64,000 nucleotides of DNA from Gorsachius magnificus (Eukaryota > Chordata > Aves > Pelecaniformes > Ardeidae): contig CM067095.1 of assembly GCA_034008185.1 (NCBI GenBank), positions 4,014,610 through 4,078,609 of the forward strand. The letters are read 5' to 3'. Positions within the stretch are counted from its first letter, which is position 1; each line of letters starts with the position of its first letter. The position numbers and the translations under genes were made by a program. The notes under the pieces were generated by a model that saw only the letters and a list, made by a program, of their open reading frames with translations, was not told the origin of the DNA and searched no databases. Shown here piece by piece: positions 46,181-60,539 of this stretch.

Positions 46181-49100
46181 CTACTGCCAGACTGCGTGGT
46201 TTGCTGAAGACGACCTACTCAAGGAAGAGGAGGAGAATGTAGATCTTTAGTTCTTACTTATGCCTTACGCTGCTAATTTTTGCAGTAACTGAAGAAGTCA
46301 GAGATTTAGCCATGGAATACACCCTTTCACTTTTGTTTTCACCCATTCTTCAGTCATGTTCCTGTATGCTATACAGGGCACTGCCCCTCACAGTGTCCTT
46401 TTTTCTGTTTTGACTGGAAGATATTGGGAGCAAAGAATGTGCTTTTGTGTAACATTCACTATTAATTTTGTCCGCAGTTCAATTTTTTCAGCAACAGGTT
46501 TATATAGTCTCCAGAGAGGGAAAAGAGATAAAATTGGCCCTAGAAAAGATGTAATAATACTTTTTATTCAGCCTCCCGCTAGAAACCTTGCTTCCATGAA
46601 GATCCAAATAAAAGCTGTTAAAGGAAAAGGAAAAGCATAACTGTAAGCTTAGACCTATGTGCTTCAAAGCTCTCCTGCCTATTCCAGTAATTGTAGAACT
46701 GGTGGAACTATTACAGTCAATAATTGTGCCATCTGCTGGTGGAAAGTTGCCATGAATAGCGTTTATGTAAATAAAAACCTTGCTGAACGGCAGTTAAACA
46801 TGATCATTAAAGAGCAAAATTTATAATACTACTACCTAGAGTGTTCTGAAAAATATTGTATAAATCCTCTAGAATTATAGCTCCCGTGTTTATCAAAGGC
46901 TAACCTAGCGACAGTTCAGAGCAGGAATGTACCTCTGAAACTGTTAGTGAAGGATTTATGTTTTTCCGTGGTAGGTTTTGGGGTTCTTTTGGTTTAGGTT
47001 TGGGGTTTTGTTTTGGTTTTTGGGGGAGGGGGTTTAAGCTGGCTGAGTCTCACAGTGGGTGTGCAGTATGACTGGTCAAGGCAGTAGGGATGAGGATTAC
47101 AAGAAAATTTTGTTGCATGGGGAACTGATTTGATCATTCTTCCCTTTTTCCCCCAGTTTCTGGTGTGGGTCCAAGCAATTCCAACCACCTACGAATAAAG
47201 CACACCACCATGGTAGGGAGTGAAGCACAGAAGCAAGGTGAAACATCGGGTACTTTCTTAATATAAATATTAATGATGATTATTAAGCTAGTTATGATTG
47301 TCAAACTTTGTACAAGCTGTTCTTCATATCTCCGTACCCGTCCACCCCTCTTCATACATAGTGACATAAGTACCAAAAGAGTGATTCAAGATAAAGGACT
47401 GAGAGAAAATAGTATTGTAGCTTGATAACATGAAAAATTAACTTTACTAAACTGTTGCTGTGTTTTAAACCCCCTGCTTATATGTGACTCAATTTCTCTC
47501 TTGTAGTAAGATTCAAGGGACTGCAGAATCTCGTTTGTGGCAGCAGCAAAGTGTCTTGCAGGAAGCTTCTGGATACTAACACTCAGGGGATCTTGCTGGT
47601 TCCGATGGTTATTCTGAAGGCTTTGCAATGGTTTCCATGCACCACTTTGCACCCTCCTCAGATAGTTACTCTATCAGCTCTATAATTCTTTGAGCTGACA
47701 GAAGAGCAGATATCACTTTTATGATTAAACGTGAGTTACACATTGACTTGTGCTTGTGTGTTGCTGCTGGAGCAGCTGGTTCAGTCCTGTCCTGTGCCTC
47801 ACTGAGACATGCAGAGGGCTCAGGTGACTTTTTTTTAGAGCCTAAAGGTTTGAGATACCCCAGAAATGAGGAACTGGAATGTGGTTATTTTTGAAGCTCT
47901 TACAAAAAAGTGTGGCTGAACAGGATCGTGAAAGGGATACCAGGGAGTACAAAAGCAAAACCCAGGATGCAAAGTGTGGTTCAAAAAAGCAAAGGACAAG
48001 CACACCTTTGACAGTTATTTTGCACAGTATGCCAGCGTTGATGCAACTTGTTTGGAATACACTGATGGAGAAAAAGCTGCTGAAGACTGTGACCCTTAGG
48101 CAGCATGGGTAAGGTACACCTGAGTGCCAACCTCTCCAAAACTTAGATGCCGATTGAGATGGCATTGCAGTATTTGCATTTCATCCTTGTATTACCAGTC
48201 TTGGTGCACTGCAGAACATGAAGCAGCAGCAGTACCTCTGTTTTTATTTTAAGTAGTCATCATTGCACACTATGACTTACGCCTGGTAACTTTTATGCTT
48301 AGTGCTGGATGCTGTTGTCTTGAGCAGATGTGAGAGAGTCTCTTAGAGCTTCCTTCCCTTGTTCCAATTGCTTAAAATGCTACCCATGCTGTAGTTGCAA
48401 CAGCCCGGCCACCCCAGTCCTCTCCTGTCCTCTTCCCTGTGCTGCCTCACTGGGCTACAAGCTATGCTGGTGACTGTCCCAGGCTCAGAAAACATTTTGA
48501 CAAACGCGCAAGAACCAGAGCAGAACAGAGTAAGTATTCAGTAGCTGTATGGCACGGTACCTAGCACAGTGTGTGTGTGCTGTGTGCATAGTGCCTTCTG
48601 ACCAAGTGGCATGCCTATTTAATGCAAATATTTTTCTCGGTACAAAATCTAGGAAGGAATTCTTCATATAAAACTGTAGTGCAGCTATGAGCATATTTGA
48701 TTTATAAAATGCATATGATGTAAAGCAGAAAGACCGAAACTTTGATACTATTAACTCACTGTGTGTCTTGCAAACCTGCGCTTATTTTCAGATTTTTGAG
48801 CACATCTGCAGGGGATATAAAGTGGAATTCTAGATATGGAATGTGCTCCAGCTTGGCACTTGCATTACAAGGTAAGGCTGCTGTGTCACTTGCTGTTGGA
48901 TATCATGGATGCTCTCTGTGACATAGCAAGACAGACTGCTCTTGCCACGCGTATTTTGCTGGGGCCTGCGACTCCTTGGAAACAGGCACTTTCTTTGTTT
49001 CCACGTCATATGGATCAGGGGACATGCTTTTCACAGTAAGACTGCCAAATACACATGCAGCTAGCCTTATCCTGACACGTACCCTGTAATCGACTCTGTA

Positions 49101-52100
49101 CCAGTTTCTGGAAACGTAACTTGTATTCTCTTGATCTCTGCAATCTTGCATCTCTGGCAGTATTTCGAGATGAATGCAATGTCTAATGTGACCACTAGAA
49201 CCTCTACCCAGTAATATACAAGCTGATACAGAACAGAACAGAAAATCCAGTACACCCTGTCAGGTCGCTGCCTTCTTGCTGCCAACACTGAAGGTGCTAA
49301 AAGTGAACGCCTTACTTTATTTTTGCAGTCTGAAGAAAATATTTAGTTGTGCTATACATGAAAATATGAACGCACATAACTGGGATATGAACAAGGGACT
49401 TGCTGAGCTACGTGGCCAGCGAGTCCAGGTGTTGGCAGCCTTCTCTAATTTCTGCTGTGTGTTTTGTCCTTTCCTATGCTGAGTTCATGGTTTTGGTGGT
49501 CAAGCAGTCAAATTGGGGCAGTTACTGAATACACATCCAGTTCAGGGGCAGCAGGAAGAGTTCTACAGGCAAGAGGTCGATTGAAATGTATCTGCTTTTT
49601 TCTTCCATTCAAATGCTAACGTTTTACTTAATGACAACCACCTGAAAAATATTTGGCTTTGAGAAGAAAAAAAAAGCTGCCAAAATGAACAATATTCAGT
49701 CTGTGCTTATGTCTTGGTAGAAATTCACTGCAATTGTTGAAGCTAAGTGGCGGGTTACTTCACTGGCCAGACCAGGTGAATATTGAAGAGCAACATGATT
49801 GCAGGTTGGAGTTAGAAAGCGCTGACAGATGCTTGTTCTCACCACACCTGGCTGAGGCTTCTCTAACAGTAAAGAGGAGCATGTAACCAAAACCCACGAC
49901 TGGTAGTGTTACGCAGGGAAACAGGCAATGCTTGCTTGAGCTAAGCTTGTCTTTAACCAGTCTCCCTATTTCTCTATTACCCAAAAAAGTCGGCCCATTT
50001 GTTCTAAGAGTTACAAAGGAAGTTCACACATTTATTTATCAATATTTATATAAGGATGATGGTAAAACGATTCAACCCATTATAAAAAAATCAGTACAGT
50101 TTTAGCCACAAGATGGAGCCAGTACAGTACCAGGCACATCTTCCCAGTTGAAGAAAACCTTACATGCTATTTTGTCTCTAAATCCTTCAGCAGTTCGCTT
50201 CTCACTTAGTTACTGAGATAGCACTGGGAAAACAAGCACCAGAAATATCCGGTAGCTAGGGTACAGAGTTCATATATAAATCATTCCAACCCACAAATGA
50301 AACTCTTACAGCTAATCTGATCAAGAAAAATAAAAATTGGTGATGCTTCTTTTGTGACACTAAATAAAACTAGTCTTTAGACTCAGTTTTTCCGCATTCT
50401 CTGGGGGTTTATGAAATTAAGTGACTTGAGGAAAAGAAAGAAGGAAAGATTAAGAGGAGGGAAAAATTAAAGGGTGGCAAATAAGGCCCTTGGGTTAAGC
50501 TTACAGAATTGGGTGTATCAATACAAGTAATAAAACAGCAGAGACAGCTCTAGCAGCTACCGCAGTGAATTTAAAACCGTAAAAATCCCAGTAAGCAGGA
50601 CAGGAAGACAAGGGTTGCTCTGTACGTTCTCCTTCCAGTGTCTTTTTAGACACATTTTTGATAAGTTATTAAAAAGAAATTGATCAGCTAGGCCTGCCTG
50701 CAGTGTCGAGCTGCAGTGTACAGTCCTGTGTTCTGACAGGTACAGGGCATCTGTTTTCTTCTTATTACTGCTGTTCTCCTCTTCAGTCTCCTTGTCATTC
50801 AGTTCCAAAGTTACACTAGACTCATACTAATTACAATAAAAGTCTTTATTTTTGCTCTTCTCTGATACAAAATTTCCATAGCCAACATTACTTTTTACTG
50901 TGTATAGTCATCTCAATATTGCAAAAAAGAGTAAGCTCTTTAATAATATCTGTCTTCATATAATTCTAGAGAATAGTGTGATGCCTTGAGGTTTTACCCT
51001 GCCCTGTTGCATTTTGCCCTTTAAACAACGGGCTGGCTACCACATGAAGTCAATCCTCCTAATCAAAATAGGTATCTTTTTTTTTTTTTTTTCCTAGAGT
51101 ATAGCTTTACTAAGGAAACTTGTGTTCTGATTCACCTCTGAAAAAATCCAGGTGACCTGCTGGTCATGCTCCACAAAAGATCCCTCCTGAATGTAGCCAA
51201 GCTTTTAACTTGCCTGGTGTGTTGGGACCAGTTCAGGAGAAAACACTAACAAGCTGAAGATGTTTTTACAATCAGTTAGCTAATTTTTTTTTTTTCCGCT
51301 TTCCCCTTATAATAAGATTCTCAGTAGCAGAAATCTTCATTAAAGTGTCAATGCATTCATGCACAGGCCAGTCACATCCCCACTCCTTTCACCTTAGGAA
51401 CAGGTATATTTTTGTAAGATCTGACCTGCACAGTGGTACCGCTTGTAGAGAAGACAGAAGTTAAATATCTGTAGCCCTCATTTTATCTTTCATATAGTGT
51501 TTATTCAAATAGCTAACTATATTAAAATAGTTGCTGCAAGGCTGATGGATTAATAACAAATTAATGGTAACAAAGATTTTCTTAGCAGCGTATAAGCTAT
51601 CATTGTCTAAAACCATCTATAAGATGGTGTCTGTGGGGTGGTCTAACATTTTTATTAGACCAATTACCATGCTATCTCTTCCCAGAAGTCCATTTTGCTT
51701 ATATTCTCTTAAACATCAGTGATTTTCAAATCTAATTTGCATTTAAGCTATTAGAGAAACTTTACTATATGTTCCCAGTAAGTTATTAAAAGTGGTGTTA
51801 CACCTTAAAAAAAAAAATTCAAGTCAGTGTCACTGATGTATCTGAGGTGCTGTTTGTAATTCAGGGAAGGTAACAGACTCATCAAGAATTTGTTTCCCTC
51901 TCTACAGAGCTCCTATGGGCTTTAAACTTTGGAAATCTCCTTGCTTAGAAAGAAAGGTGGGGATAGGCAGGTATTCATGTTCTTGAAGTGGGAACAGCAA
52001 TTCTGAAATGCCTTTGGGGGTCCTAATGAAGAATCAGTTGGGCAATTAACCAAACAGGCTGATAGGATCATCAGATAAATAGGCAAAGAACAGTCCTGTG

Positions 52101-52619
52101 CTGGAGAGGGACAAAAATCACTGCTAGAATCCACAGTTCAAGAAACAATTTGATAACTTGGAGAAAGATCTGAGAAGAGATGTAGAAACAACTGAGAAAT
52201 TGAAAAATGTTCTTAATAGAAAGCTACTACTCAAAAGGATGACTCACGCTACGGTGAGTCCTGTTGCCTCCTCAGTCCCACAGATGAAGGAAAAAACAGA
52301 AAAAATGAAATACATTCAAGGGAGAAATAAGATGTATATATTTGTCAATCAGTAATTAATGACTGGAACAAGGAATTAAGAATTTGTAGAGACAGGATGT
52401 TCTAGGACGTTTTCCTAAGGGATGTTCTGGTTTAAATGACAGTCATACGGCTTCTATCTTACAGCGAGCTGTGCCACATGATTACAGCAATCTCCTTGGC
52501 CCTATTTATCTGTGAAATGATAGAATATGTTTGTGTTGGATGCCCTAATCTGGACAGGATATAAAATGAGGGTGGATATGTAAGTCTAGGTTTTAGGATG
52601 AGAAACACACCTCTTGGAG

Positions 52620-52648
52620 GAGGCGGGGGGGGTGGGGGAGGGAGGGGA
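52620..52648. repeat. G-rich purine tract
   Basis: Several G runs of three to eight bases on the plus strand, with A interruptions. It has G-quadruplex potential. It lies in intergenic DNA and no function is inferred. Confidence 0.6.
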
Positions 52649-55600
52649 AATAAAGAAACCAAACAAACCTAAACCAGAAAAAGCTTGAATCCCTGCCTTT
52701 ACCCAACTTTTTTGCATATATAGGCAAGCACATCCAGAATGTGTTTATACAAAACATGTATCAACAGAAAATTAATCTCTGCTTTTCTAGGGCTCACGAA
52801 ACACAGGTTTAACTTCTCAAGTAAGTAATAGCTGGCCAACATCAGCCAAGGAGTCTGTAGCTGCATGAAGCAGATGACAATCCTATATAAAGGTGGATTT
52901 TATAATACGTATGTGTACATTCAAAAGCTTATGTAGTTCTTTTTATTCTACAACCTTTTCCTTTTGCCATAAAGAAATGTGTCTTCTGCTTTCTTTTCTG
53001 CTAAATACAGACAATATATGCTAGCATTTGCTTTTGTGCTTTAAAACACTATAGTCCTCATAAAGTGCAATTAGTTTGTATGTGTTGTTGTGCTGGTTTA
53101 TTGTGTGGCCACTCCTGTCTGCATGCTAAATTGAGATTCTGGTGTTCCACTGTATTGTGTAATTTTCTTACCAGGGGTAACAGCTGCAAAACTGATGATG
53201 CCATTTCCAACCTCATGGTAAAGCGCAGTCTGATTCTTGTCTACAGTCTCCATGTGTCTTGCTGGAGGCACAGCTGAGCCCTCTCCATGTTCAGAATTAC
53301 CCAGCCACTTCCAGGGGTTCAGAATAGTTCTGTCTTTTCACTCCTTGGATATGATCTAGACACTCCCCCTCCCGAAGGACCCTGGGACTGTGTAAAATAA
53401 CTAATACTCTTTCAGAGATGAGGGGGAAGTTACAGAACTACTGGGTTAGGCTCTAGCTCATGGACAGATTTTGTCCAGCCCAGTCATTTATACCAATGCA
53501 CTTTCATAATCAGAAATTAAATCCAAATACTGACTTCTGGAACAGGCTACAGACAAATGTTAAGACTGCCTACAATTCTTCATCCTCTTTTTCATCTCTT
53601 TTTCATCTGTATGCTTTCACAACATTAACGATCAAAGTGAGTCTGTATTTGATAGGTAAAATGCTTACGCTTATTTCCCATAAAGAGAAACCTGAGGTAG
53701 ATTGCCCATAGAGAGTACGATTTGGAATTCAAGAGTTAGGATTGAGAGATACAACGTACAGCTCACAGCACTGTCTAAATCTACAGTTTTAATTAAAATA
53801 GCAAGGTATTTTTGGTACTGATTTTTGGTCCTGAATCTTCTTTTGTAGCAGTCTAAAGCATATGAGAATGAGTAAAGACACTTGTGTCCCCAATTTTAGG
53901 ACTTCATTTTGACTGTATCTCACCTTTGGGTCCTGTTCTGTGAATCCCACAGTTCTACGGGTTGTAATTGGTTGACTGTGCCAGATATGCCAGATATATG
54001 AATTCCCCGATGAGAAAAACGCTGTTGTTAATTTTATAGAGAGATATATACATATAGAGAGAGTATTCACACACTACAGTTGTCTGTTCTGTTGAGTTTC
54101 TTGAAAGCCTTTCTACAAATCCAACAGCAGCTATAGCAGGAAAAGCAGAAACAACCAGTTGCAGGGCTTCCCTACTTACCGAACTAGGCAAGTAGCTGCT
54201 TGCAGTCCCGGCAGCTGCCTCTGCTTTTGAGGACAGTCAGAACTTCATGGATCCAGTATCTTTTTCTCTCCACAGCTTAGCTAGTACAAAAAACAATTTT
54301 CAAGAATAAATATGGCTGTCATTTGTTCTTACGATCACCATTTCCATTACTGTGCTTATATCAAGATGATTCTTTTTGTTGGCCTTATAGTTTTATTTAA
54401 AGACCAAAAGGAGTATGTAACAAAACCCGAACTCTTAGGAGCTCCTACTACTGTTATCCTGCAGTGAAAGGTCTAGATCTTCAAGCAAAAGTAGATATTT
54501 AAGTATTATAAAATCAAATTCTGGGGGTGAAAAAAAATAATTAACCTAGCTATCAAGGCATGCTGAAGCTGGAAGGGCGTGTGTGCTAGATAATTCCCTG
54601 GTGAACTTCTCTGCTTTAGGTAGGACACTTGTATATCTGTCAGTCTGAATATTAGAAAAGTTTAGTTAACATCTGGTTTTGCTATTTCAAAAGTCACACA
54701 AGAGAGAAAAGTAGCACTTCCACAGAGATGGCAGGGATAAAAAGAGCAATTCAGATTTTGCTGATGACAGATGACCCTCTAGGGGTGCATATTTCAGCCC
54801 TCTGATTAGGGAGAATATATATGCTGCTGAATTAGGTATCTAGAGCTGGGTGACACAGATTTCTTTCGACCTCACATCCATTTACAGGTATATGAGCAGA
54901 TGTCTACATCATATAAAAATCATGATATAAACTTTTTTGATTCATAGCCCCCAAACAAATTCCTCTGCCTATTCCCCGCTTGAGGATAGCTTGAGACCTC
55001 AAAGTATTTCAGGACACCTGATCGTATCGCTTGATATCCCCCGATCCACTGAAGCAACAGCTTCACTGCATCTTTTGTAGGCTTGCAGGTTTTACATTGG
55101 CACATTTTTTATTTAATACGTACTCCTACTGGTTTCAAAAATCATTCCAAAAGAAAAGATATTCATTTATTTGTTCACCTGAAATACCTCACTACACACG
55201 CACTTCCAGACAAATAACTAAAATATGCTGTGACAAATACCAGTATAATCTATGACCTAGCAACAAGCAGTTTTTCAATTAATGCATAATATTATATCCT
55301 CATATTATATAATCAGAAGTTTGATATTAATTTTGTCAGTGATTTCTATACCACACTCTTTTGGTCAGCTGCTGCCACGTCCCAAGAAATAGATGCATAT
55401 TTCTTTTTGTTGGAGAACTTCAGAGAATACAATGTTTATAAACCTGAGTAACGGGGAAGAGAAGAGCACACTTTTTTCTTTTTTTTCCTCATTACTAAGC
55501 TCACATTTATGGCAAACATATAGGAAAGAAGTTATTTTTGTTTAAAAAAATATTCTTCCTTCTTTCAGCTAAAACAGAGAACATGGAGCTTGACAATTCT

Positions 55601-56097
55601 AAGACCAATCAATTTTTTTTAAATTTGGTTAGAGTCTCCAGACTTTTGAGACTTAACATACCCTGAAGAAGCAAAGGAAGGAATGATCCTGACATTATTT
55701 CTCAGTTTAGATGCCTTTAATGGTCTTTCCTGCCTCTACCTGTCATATTTTGAGTTTGTCCTGTTTTCAGAATGTTTTTGGATAGGATTCACCTACCAGT
55801 TCTATTTCTCATGTGCTAAACCACACTGGCAATGACTGCCTCCATCTCTCCAATTCCCGTAACCCACTGAATTCCAGAACTACAGACCATAACCTTGATT
55901 AGAACCCTAACAAGAAACAGCAACACCACCCCCTCCTATTACAGAATTATATTTAGAGAGAAGTTTCATGATGCAGAGCTCACAACAAAAACATAAGGCA
56001 AGAGCTGTCAGTGTCAAAATCAGTCACATTAGAATGGTATGCATTATACTACTGATGATAATTTGATTGTGATATGATTAGGACACAACACAGGATT

Positions 56098-56115
56098 TAG
56101 TAGTAGTAGTAGTAG
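56098..56115. repeat. TAG trinucleotide microsatellite
   Basis: Six tandem TAG units in the intergenic region, probably polymorphic. Confidence 0.85.
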
Positions 56116-59100
56116 GATGCCATCTGCTTTGCTAATCAAGATCAGAGCTGCACTGTGAAAGGCAGACTTCGCCCTAAGAGTTTGCAATCTAAAGAGTACA
56201 GAAATTGAGATGCAAGCGTTTAATTTCTTCCATGCTATTTGTTTTGTTATTTCACTGTCTCAGCAGACTGCACGCGGTACTTTCAAGTACATCATGCTGT
56301 ATCAGAGGTTCATTCGTACAAGCAACCTTAGCCTGCTACTGAAAGCACTGAATACATCCTCGACATGTCTTTATCTTAAAAAAAAAAATAAAAATAAAAG
56401 AGAAAAGGATGGTATTCTAACAGTGCGGCTTGTGTATTTGTTACTAGGGAAACAAACAGCAAAGAGAAAGAAACCCTCAGTGTCCTTGTCATTTGGATCT
56501 TTCAGTGGAGAAGCAGAGCTTGTGTTAAAACAATGGAAACATTGTTCAGCTTTCAGGATCCTTTGCTGTCCTCACTGAATGGCAGGCACGTCTTTCTCCC
56601 CCTTGTCCATCTTGTCATCTCTGAAAAGGAGAGTCACTTCTATATTCAAGATTGGATGGCTGGTTAACTTTTTATTCCTCATGTAGAGTTTAATTCCTGT
56701 TCTGTGTAACCTGGTCAGTTCCTAACACAAGATCACAGCATGTCTCTCAAGGTAAAGAGAGGAGAGAAACCCGACGTTGCATTCACATCTGTAGAAAAGC
56801 ATGTACAGCAGTGCTGGTAATGCCAAGTTTGCACTTCTTCGAGTTGGTACTGAATCAGAGCATCAGCAAGACTTTAGAGAGCATAAGGTACTGCAGTGTT
56901 TGCCGCATTTCAGCATGGGGGGATCCTGTGCAGCAGTGCATCACTCGATCGCGACACCCTGAGCAGCTATGATCCCTGAAGAGGACTGTGCATGTGTGGT
57001 ATCATTGCCTTTGAGGTTCAGGGGTTGTGTAGCACGGTGGAAGCTTTGCCACCAGTGTCAGGGAACCAGCAAGGTGTCAGTCGTGACGTACGTGGACTGG
57101 CACCTCGCTACGTGGGGCATGAGGACTACCTGCAGAGATCAGTGTTGTTTTTATCGTGACTTTCTGCTCATTGTTTAATATTCCTCCTTCCTAGTCCTCA
57201 AAAAGATAAAAGTTGGAACTATGGTAAACATACTGTGGTATAGTACTTAGAACCTGTAAAATGCAATACAGGTATTAACTGTTATTAAAGGGTCGAAGCA
57301 ATTACTTCTAAAGCATACATACAGGAGTACTTTTACAGGCAACTCTATGGCAGCTGCATAAATAGGGTGTAAGATCATCATACCAGATGACAACAGCCAG
57401 CCATCCAGTCAGATATCTTTTGACAAGATAAATGACTAGGAAGTCTACCTTGTTAAGGGATAGTAGTAACAGGCCCCTCTAAATGAAGAAACGGCTTGTT
57501 CAAAATTTGTGAAAGCCCTTTATGGGTTATTTTTAACTTTTAACAGGCTGGAGCTGTTTTTCAAGAGGCACCTCCGGATTTATGTACTCAGGTTTAATGT
57601 AATTTGTCTGCTAAACTATGCTACATCCCTGCCTCTTTCTCCATTCCAGTTATGATCTTGTTGTGCATCTTTATCATACACCTCATCTAACTCATCTGTG
57701 GGAACGGGGTTGGGAAGCTTGATTTGCTGCACTCTGAAGTGTAGCTAAGTCAGTCAAGAGGATTATTGCCTTTCTCCCTTTTACAAGACTACAGCTACCG
57801 GCACTGGAGCTAGAGAGACAATGGGAAAATTGCAGTAAAAGCCCTACTGGAAATACTCTCAGATGTTTGTTTCCTGCTGTTTCACCAAAACATGTTTCTT
57901 CTTTATTGTGCAAGCATGGCTTTTTTGCACTATTTTTCAAGAGTGACCATTGATTTGCCATTAAGAAGAAAGAAGCATACGACAAAAAATGTATTATGTG
58001 AATTATATTAAAAAAATGGATAGGCAGAATAAAATCAACTAGCACATGGTTTGTTGATTATAGCCACCAGCTGAATTGTAATGGATTCTATTTCTCCAAT
58101 ACTCTCCAAGGTACCAAGGCCCTTGGATAAAAAAAATCACTTGATAAAGATTTGGAAAATGAAAGATGTCAGTACTGACAGGAAAAGGAGGTGAAGAAAA
58201 TTTTATTTATGCTGCATTTATGTAGCATGACAAAACAGCCCTGCCTCTGGGTACAAAGCATAAATGACAGCCTCGTCACTGGCTTCGTCAGCTTTTATCT
58301 CTATACTCTTTGCCCCTGGAAATAGAAGAGTACGGCCAAAACAAACTAGGGGCTAGCTTTTATTTACTTTTTAAGGAAAACACGATCATTGCCAACAGAC
58401 CTCGGATGCTTCAGAAACTACTTGTGAGTTATATTTGGGTTTCCTTAGTCTTCAAAACCACTCTTTTGTACCTTAAAACCTGTGTATTTTTTTCTTCATA
58501 AGCAATGAGCTCTCTCTCTCCCCTTCCGGAAACAAGTACTCTGACCTGACAAGTACTACTTGTCTTCCGATCTCCAACTGGGCTTTTTTTCTTAATGGTT
58601 TTCCTACAGCACTGAACTTTCAACAGACCCGTGTCATCTTCCAGGGTTTTACCTACTTTCAGCAGAAACATCGAAGACAAATACTCTCTGGCGAGAATTA
58701 GTCTGCGCAGCCCTACACTGCTTATTACAATGCTTTCACACGAAAACCCCTCTGAAAACACCCCGGGACAAAGCCATAACCGAGCCGGCTGCTCTTCGGC
58801 TGCGAATTCGCCTCGTGTTCGCTGTGTGCCCCCCACCCCCTGCAGCCCTCCCTCCTCGGCTCCGGCCCGGCCTCCTCGCCGCCACAGAGGTAGGCCCCGC
58901 CGCACCTCAGCGCGGGCCGGGCGGGCGACAGCCCTCAGCGCGCGCCGGCGCCGCTTCCCGCCTCGCACCGCCCGGCGAGGGCGGGGCGGGGGAGCTGCGC
59001 TCGCTGCACGCGCCCACGACCACACGCCCGCCTGCCCCCGCCGCGCGCACGGCGGCGCGCGAGGGGGCGGAGCCAAACCGGCGCGCTCGCCCCGCCCCCG

Positions 59101-59229
59101 ATCCGCCCCCTCCTCCTAAAGCTGGAGGGAGGGGGGAAGAAGGGGCGGAGCGCCGCGCGCCCCCAGCTCGCGCGCACCCCCGCAGCTGTCGCCGCCGCTC
59201 CTTCTCCCGCCCCCAGGGGGCGGGGCGCG

Positions 59230-59258
59230 AGGGCGCGCGCGCGGGCGCGCGCGCGCGG
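59230..59258. repeat. Alternating GC tract (Z-DNA-prone)
   Basis: Nearly pure GC dinucleotide alternation with two GGG interruptions, ending two to three bases before the inverted CCAAT box. Alternating CG is the classical Z-forming sequence. Confidence 0.75.
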
Positions 59259-59260
59259 TG

Positions 59261-59265
59261 ATTGG
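59261..59265 (-). promoter_or_regulatory. YPEL1: Inverted CCAAT box (ATTGG)
   Basis: ATTGGCTG context, a typical NF-Y core in reverse orientation. It lies about 260 bp upstream of the inferred exon 1 donor, a usual position relative to a CpG-island start site. Confidence 0.6.
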
Positions 59266-59289
59266 CTGTCGGCGGCGGTGGGAGCGCGT

Positions 59290-59523
59290 TTAACGGCCGC
59301 AGCACCCCCGGGCCGGGCGAAAACAAAACAAAGGCGGCGGCGGGCGGGGCGGCGCCCCCCCCCCTGTGTTTCGGCGCGGGCCCGGCGCTGAGCCCTCACC
59401 GCCCGCCGCGTGAGGACCGGGGGTCCCGCCCCCCCCCACGCACTTGCCCCCTGAGGAAAAGGGACCCGGGGCGCGCTGCTGCTCGGAGTCCAGGCTGGGA
59501 AGCGGAGCCGGCACGGCGCAGCG
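59290..59523 (+). other. YPEL1: YPEL1 exon 1, non-coding (start approximate)
   Basis: The 3' boundary is proposed from the strong donor GCG|GTGAGT at 59524. The 5' boundary is only placed downstream of the CCAAT box. No exon is required by protein similarity here. The inference rests on the CpG island, the donor, the orientation, and the fact that the first coding exon at 63317 begins with an acceptor, so an upstream exon must exist. Confidence 0.5.
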
Positions 59524-60004
59524 GTGAGTGCGGAGTGTGCGGGAAGCCGGCTGCTCCGCTCCTTGTTGGGGTGGGTTTTTTTGTTTTGTTTTTTTTCTGG
59601 GGGGACGGGGAGGCACCTCCGAAGGGAGCCCCGTGTCGCGCCCGGGGGCCGCGGTTCGCTGGTGTGCGCGGGGCCGGGGGCCGCCGAGGCAACTTTGCTG
59701 GCGGGAGGAGGGCTCGGGCGCTATTTATAGCGCCTGGAAATGACGGCAGCGCTGCCTGCCTGTAGCCTCCGGGGGGCCGGCGGCGGGGTCCGCTGGGTTT
59801 CCTCCCGCCCTGCGAGGGCCCCGGGAGCGGTGCGGCGGGTCCCGGCCCGGGGTCCGGCGGAGAGCTGGTCCGTGTTCGGGTGGCCGCGCACGGCTGTCCC
59901 CGGGCGGCGCCGGCGGCCTGCGGGGAGAGGAGCCGCTGTCCTGCGGGATCGCTGCGGGCGGGAGAGCGGCGGCGTCACCCGCCGCGGCGGCTTTGTGCTC
60001 TGGC

Positions 60005-60016
60005 GGGGGGGGGGGG
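60005..60016. repeat. G12 homopolymer
   Basis: Twelve consecutive G within the CpG island. It is difficult to sequence and the length may be inexact. Confidence 0.75.
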
Positions 60017-60496
60017 AAGGCTTAAACGTGCTGGGAGCGGCTGCTCCTTCCCGGCAGGGAAACCGAGCTCTGTCTGCGCCCGTAACTTTCTCCTCGCGTC
60101 TTTTTTTTCCCTGTTATTTCTCGGTACCTAAAGGGAAAAACGAGGCTCCTGCGTCTCGGTCGTTAACTTTGTGAGGTTTTTCCCGCTGGAGTAATCACCT
60201 CGCAGCTCGCTGAGAATGCGTGCGTGGGCTTTGTCCGGCTCTGTGGAGCTGGTCAAAGGCTCTGAGCTTATTCTCACTTTTTTTTTTTCCCTTAATCGCT
60301 ATTTTTTGAGCCCGGAAAGAACGACGGGAGGGACTGATTTCTTACACGTTTTACCGCTCGCGTGTGGCTCCACGCAGCGGTGTGACAGCCCCCACGTAGG
60401 CCGGGAAGCTGCCGGAGCTCTCTCCCGGCGGGCAGCCCCGGCGGCTGGAGCGGGTCCCCCGGGCCGCCCCCCTCCCGCCACGCTTCTCGGGGTGTT

Positions 60497-60503
60497 TGTT
60501 TAC
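60497..60503 (+). promoter_or_regulatory. Forkhead-type motif TGTTTAC
   Basis: TGTTTGTTTAC at 60493-60503 contains the core forkhead recognition sequence, 37 bp upstream of a perfect CRE. A motif match only. Confidence 0.4.
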
Positions 60504-60539
60504 ACATCCGGGAGCCGCGTGGGGCGGGGCCGCCCCCGG

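Larger units (their letters stand above)
37536..58780. other. MAPK1-YPEL1 intergenic region, no gene recognised
   Basis: These 21 kb between the inferred MAPK1 3' end and the YPEL1 CpG island contain no open frame with a recognisable domain and no convincing spliced gene. Items seen are a T run (38109-38128), a CR1-like piece (about 46093-46180), a T run (43809-43823), a G-rich tract (52620-52648) and a TAG repeat (56098-56115). GC-richer patches occur near 38650-39330 and 43100-43270. Several AATAAA hexamers occur, as expected by chance in AT-rich DNA. Non-coding RNAs or enhancers could be present but cannot be shown from sequence alone. Confidence 0.7.

Noticed and set aside
58429..59399. 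Long overlapping open frames on both strands in GC-rich DNA (up to 215 codons)
   Set aside because: Several frames are open at once on both strands because stop codons are rare in CpG-island sequence. The translations are low-complexity Ala/Arg/Pro/Gly with no domain.
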